Below, in pieces: positions 62,837 through 64,000 of a stretch of DNA of 64,000 nucleotides. This stretch comes from Pseudomonas sp. R4-35-07 (GTDB taxonomy: Bacteria > Pseudomonadota > Gammaproteobacteria > Pseudomonadales > Pseudomonadaceae), in the NCBI RefSeq assembly GCF_003852235.1, contig NZ_CP027732.1:186001-250000 (forward strand), written 5' to 3'. The translations under genes were made by a program, and so were the position numbers. The notes beneath the pieces were generated by a model. It was given only the letters and a program-made list of their open reading frames with translations. It had not been told where the DNA came from and did no database searches. Every line of letters starts with the position of its first letter. Within the stretch, counting starts at the first letter, position 1.

Positions 62837-63709
62837 ATGTCCCAATCGTCTATTTCCGCCGCGTCCTCGGCCAACGCCGCCCGGCGCGGCAGCGCCACCT
62901 CGCGACGCATCCTGATCGGCCTCGGCTGGCTGGTGTTCGCGCTGTTTTTGCTGCTGCCGCTGTTGATCGTGGTGTCCCAGGGCTTGAAGAATGGCCTCGG
63001 CGCGTTCTTCACTGCGATCCTAGAACCGGACGCGCTGTCGGCGCTGAAACTCACGGTAATCGCCGTGGTGATTTCGGTGCCACTCAACCTGGTGTTTGGT
63101 GTCAGCGCCGCGTGGTGCGTGAGCAAGTATTCTTTCCGTGGCAAAAGCATATTGGTAACGCTGATCGACCTGCCGTTCTCGGTCTCGCCCGTGATCGCAG
63201 GCCTGGTGTACGTGCTGATGTTCGGCGCCCAGGGCTTTTTCGGGCCGTGGTTGCAGGACCATGACATCCAGATCGTGTTCGCCTTGCCCGGTATCGTGCT
63301 GGCGACCATCTTCGTCACCGTGCCGTTCGTGGCCCGCGAGCTGATCCCGTTGATGCAGGAGCAGGGCACCCAGGAAGAAGAAGCCGCGCGCCTGCTCGGT
63401 GCCAACGGCTGGCAGATGTTCTGGCATGTCACCGTGCCGAACATCAAGTGGGGCCTGATCTACGGCGTGGTGCTGTGTACCGCGCGGGCCATGGGTGAGT
63501 TCGGCGCGGTGTCGGTGGTGTCCGGCCATATTCGTGGCGTAACCAACACGCTGCCGCTGCACGTCGAGATTCTCTACAACGAATACAACCACGTCGCCGC
63601 CTTCGCGGTGGCCAGCCTGTTGCTGATCCTGGCGCTCTTCATCCTGCTGCTCAAGCAGTGGAGCGAGAACCGAATCAACCGCCTGCGCAACAGCGCCGGT
63701 GAGGAATAA
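62837..63709 (+). CDS. cysW: sulfate ABC transporter permease CysW
   Basis: 290-residue permease. The EAA loop is [26 protein letters not shown], and the C-terminal [17 protein letters not shown] matches CysW. The N-terminal ~25 residues ([20 protein letters not shown]) are Ser/Ala-rich and precede the first helix. AAGGAGG precedes the ATG. cysA begins three bases after its stop. Confidence 0.95.
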   Translation: MSQSSISAASSANAARRGSATSRRILIGLGWLVFALFLLLPLLIVVSQGLKNGLGAFFTAILEPDALSALKLTVIAVVISVPLNLVFGVSAAWCVSKYSFRGKSILVTLIDLPFSVSPVIAGLVYVLMFGAQGFFGPWLQDHDIQIVFALPGIVLATIFVTVPFVARELIPLMQEQGTQEEEAARLLGANGWQMFWHVTVPNIKWGLIYGVVLCTARAMGEFGAVSVVSGHIRGVTNTLPLHVEILYNEYNHVAAFAVASLLLILALFILLLKQWSENRINRLRNSAGEE

Positions 63710-63712
63710 GTC

Positions 63713-64000
63713 ATGTCGATCGAAGTCCGTAATGTCAGCAAGAACTTCAATGCCTTCAAGGCCCTGGACAGCATCAACCTGGATATCCAGAGTGGCGAGC
63801 TGGTGGCCTTGCTGGGCCCGTCCGGCTGCGGCAAGACCACCTTGCTGCGCATCATCGCAGGTCTCGAAACCCCGGATGACGGCAGCATCGTGTTCCACGG
63901 CGAGGACGTCTCCGGCCACGATGTGCGTGATCGCAACGTGGGCTTTGTGTTCCAGCACTATGCGCTGTTCCGCCATATGACCGTGTTCGACAACGTCGCC
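63713..64000 (+). CDS. cysA: sulfate ABC transporter ATPase CysA (partial)
   Basis: First 96 residues of the ATP-binding subunit; the gene runs off the window. [25 protein letters not shown] is followed by the Walker [10 protein letters not shown] and the Q-loop region [21 protein letters not shown]. The start has GAGGAATAAG upstream. It powers sulfate and thiosulfate import through CysTW. Confidence 0.95.
   Translation, partial: MSIEVRNVSKNFNAFKALDSINLDIQSGELVALLGPSGCGKTTLLRIIAGLETPDDGSIVFHGEDVSGHDVRDRNVGFVFQHYALFRHMTVFDNVA

Overview
The window looks like chromosome from a member of the Pseudomonas fluorescens group. The evidence is: GC-rich coding with Pseudomonas codon habits; many GTGGGAGGGGGCTTGC-type REP/REPIN repeats; the gene order desA / PAS-GGDEF-EAL / oscA / sbp / cysT / cysW / cysA, familiar from P. 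aeruginosa and relatives; a complete pgaABCD operon; gabDT; and a MarR-controlled aromatic-acid-type efflux operon. No rRNA operon or CRISPR array is seen. One tRNA (Arg, CCG) lies near 50 kb.

Layout. 0-2.5 kb: the tail of an unknown gene, a TolC-like outer-membrane factor, an adenylyl-sulfate kinase (CysC) and a DUF2789 protein. 2.9-8 kb: a MarR regulator with its palindromic operator, then a tightly overlapping efflux operon (FUSC inner-membrane protein, DUF1656 peptide, HlyD adaptor, NodT-type outer-membrane lipoprotein). 8-10.3 kb: a two-TM protein and a DUF945/YdgA-like protein. 10.6-17 kb: pgaABCD for poly-N-acetylglucosamine export, deacetylation and synthesis, behind a leader with several GGA motifs and a folded Shine-Dalgarno. 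17.5-30.9 kb: a two-partner secretion locus. Its 3043-residue TpsA ends in a HINT domain plus a putative DNA/RNA non-specific endonuclease, with an overlapping YezG-like immunity gene. An AT-rich tail of orphan immunity-type genes follows, set between short inverted-repeat ends. 31-41.3 kb: surface and lipoprotein genes (several small lipoproteins, an autotransporter, the CsgG/DUF4810/DUF799 trio, a VWA lipoprotein), interrupted by a four-copy tandem REPIN array. 41.4-42.7 kb: an ECF-type sigma factor with a probable membrane partner.

About 42.7-50.0 kb reads as a decayed genomic island next to the 3' end of tRNA-Arg(CCG). Its left edge carries an imperfect copy of the tRNA 3' end, and its right edge a wrecked DUF927 helicase gene. 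Between them are a four-fold beta-flower protein, a compact AT-rich operon (P-loop nucleotide kinase, GNAT fused to a PUA/EVE-like domain, a PUA/ASCH-like protein, a second GNAT), and a convergent membrane protein with no recognised family. The kinase/acetyltransferase/PUA operon is the best candidate for an undescribed system. My reading of it as nucleic-acid acetylation or defence is inference from domain content only.

50.4-64 kb is mostly core metabolism: gabD and gabT, a nitrilase followed by an internally duplicated membrane protein, two c-di-GMP enzymes, the fatty-acid desaturase, oscA, and the sulfate ABC transporter sbp-cysTWA (cysA runs off the end). Two themes recur. One is surface and biofilm biology under likely c-di-GMP control (pga, autotransporter, TPS, GGDEF/EAL proteins). 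The other is heavy use of intergenic space by REPIN elements, some nested in one another.
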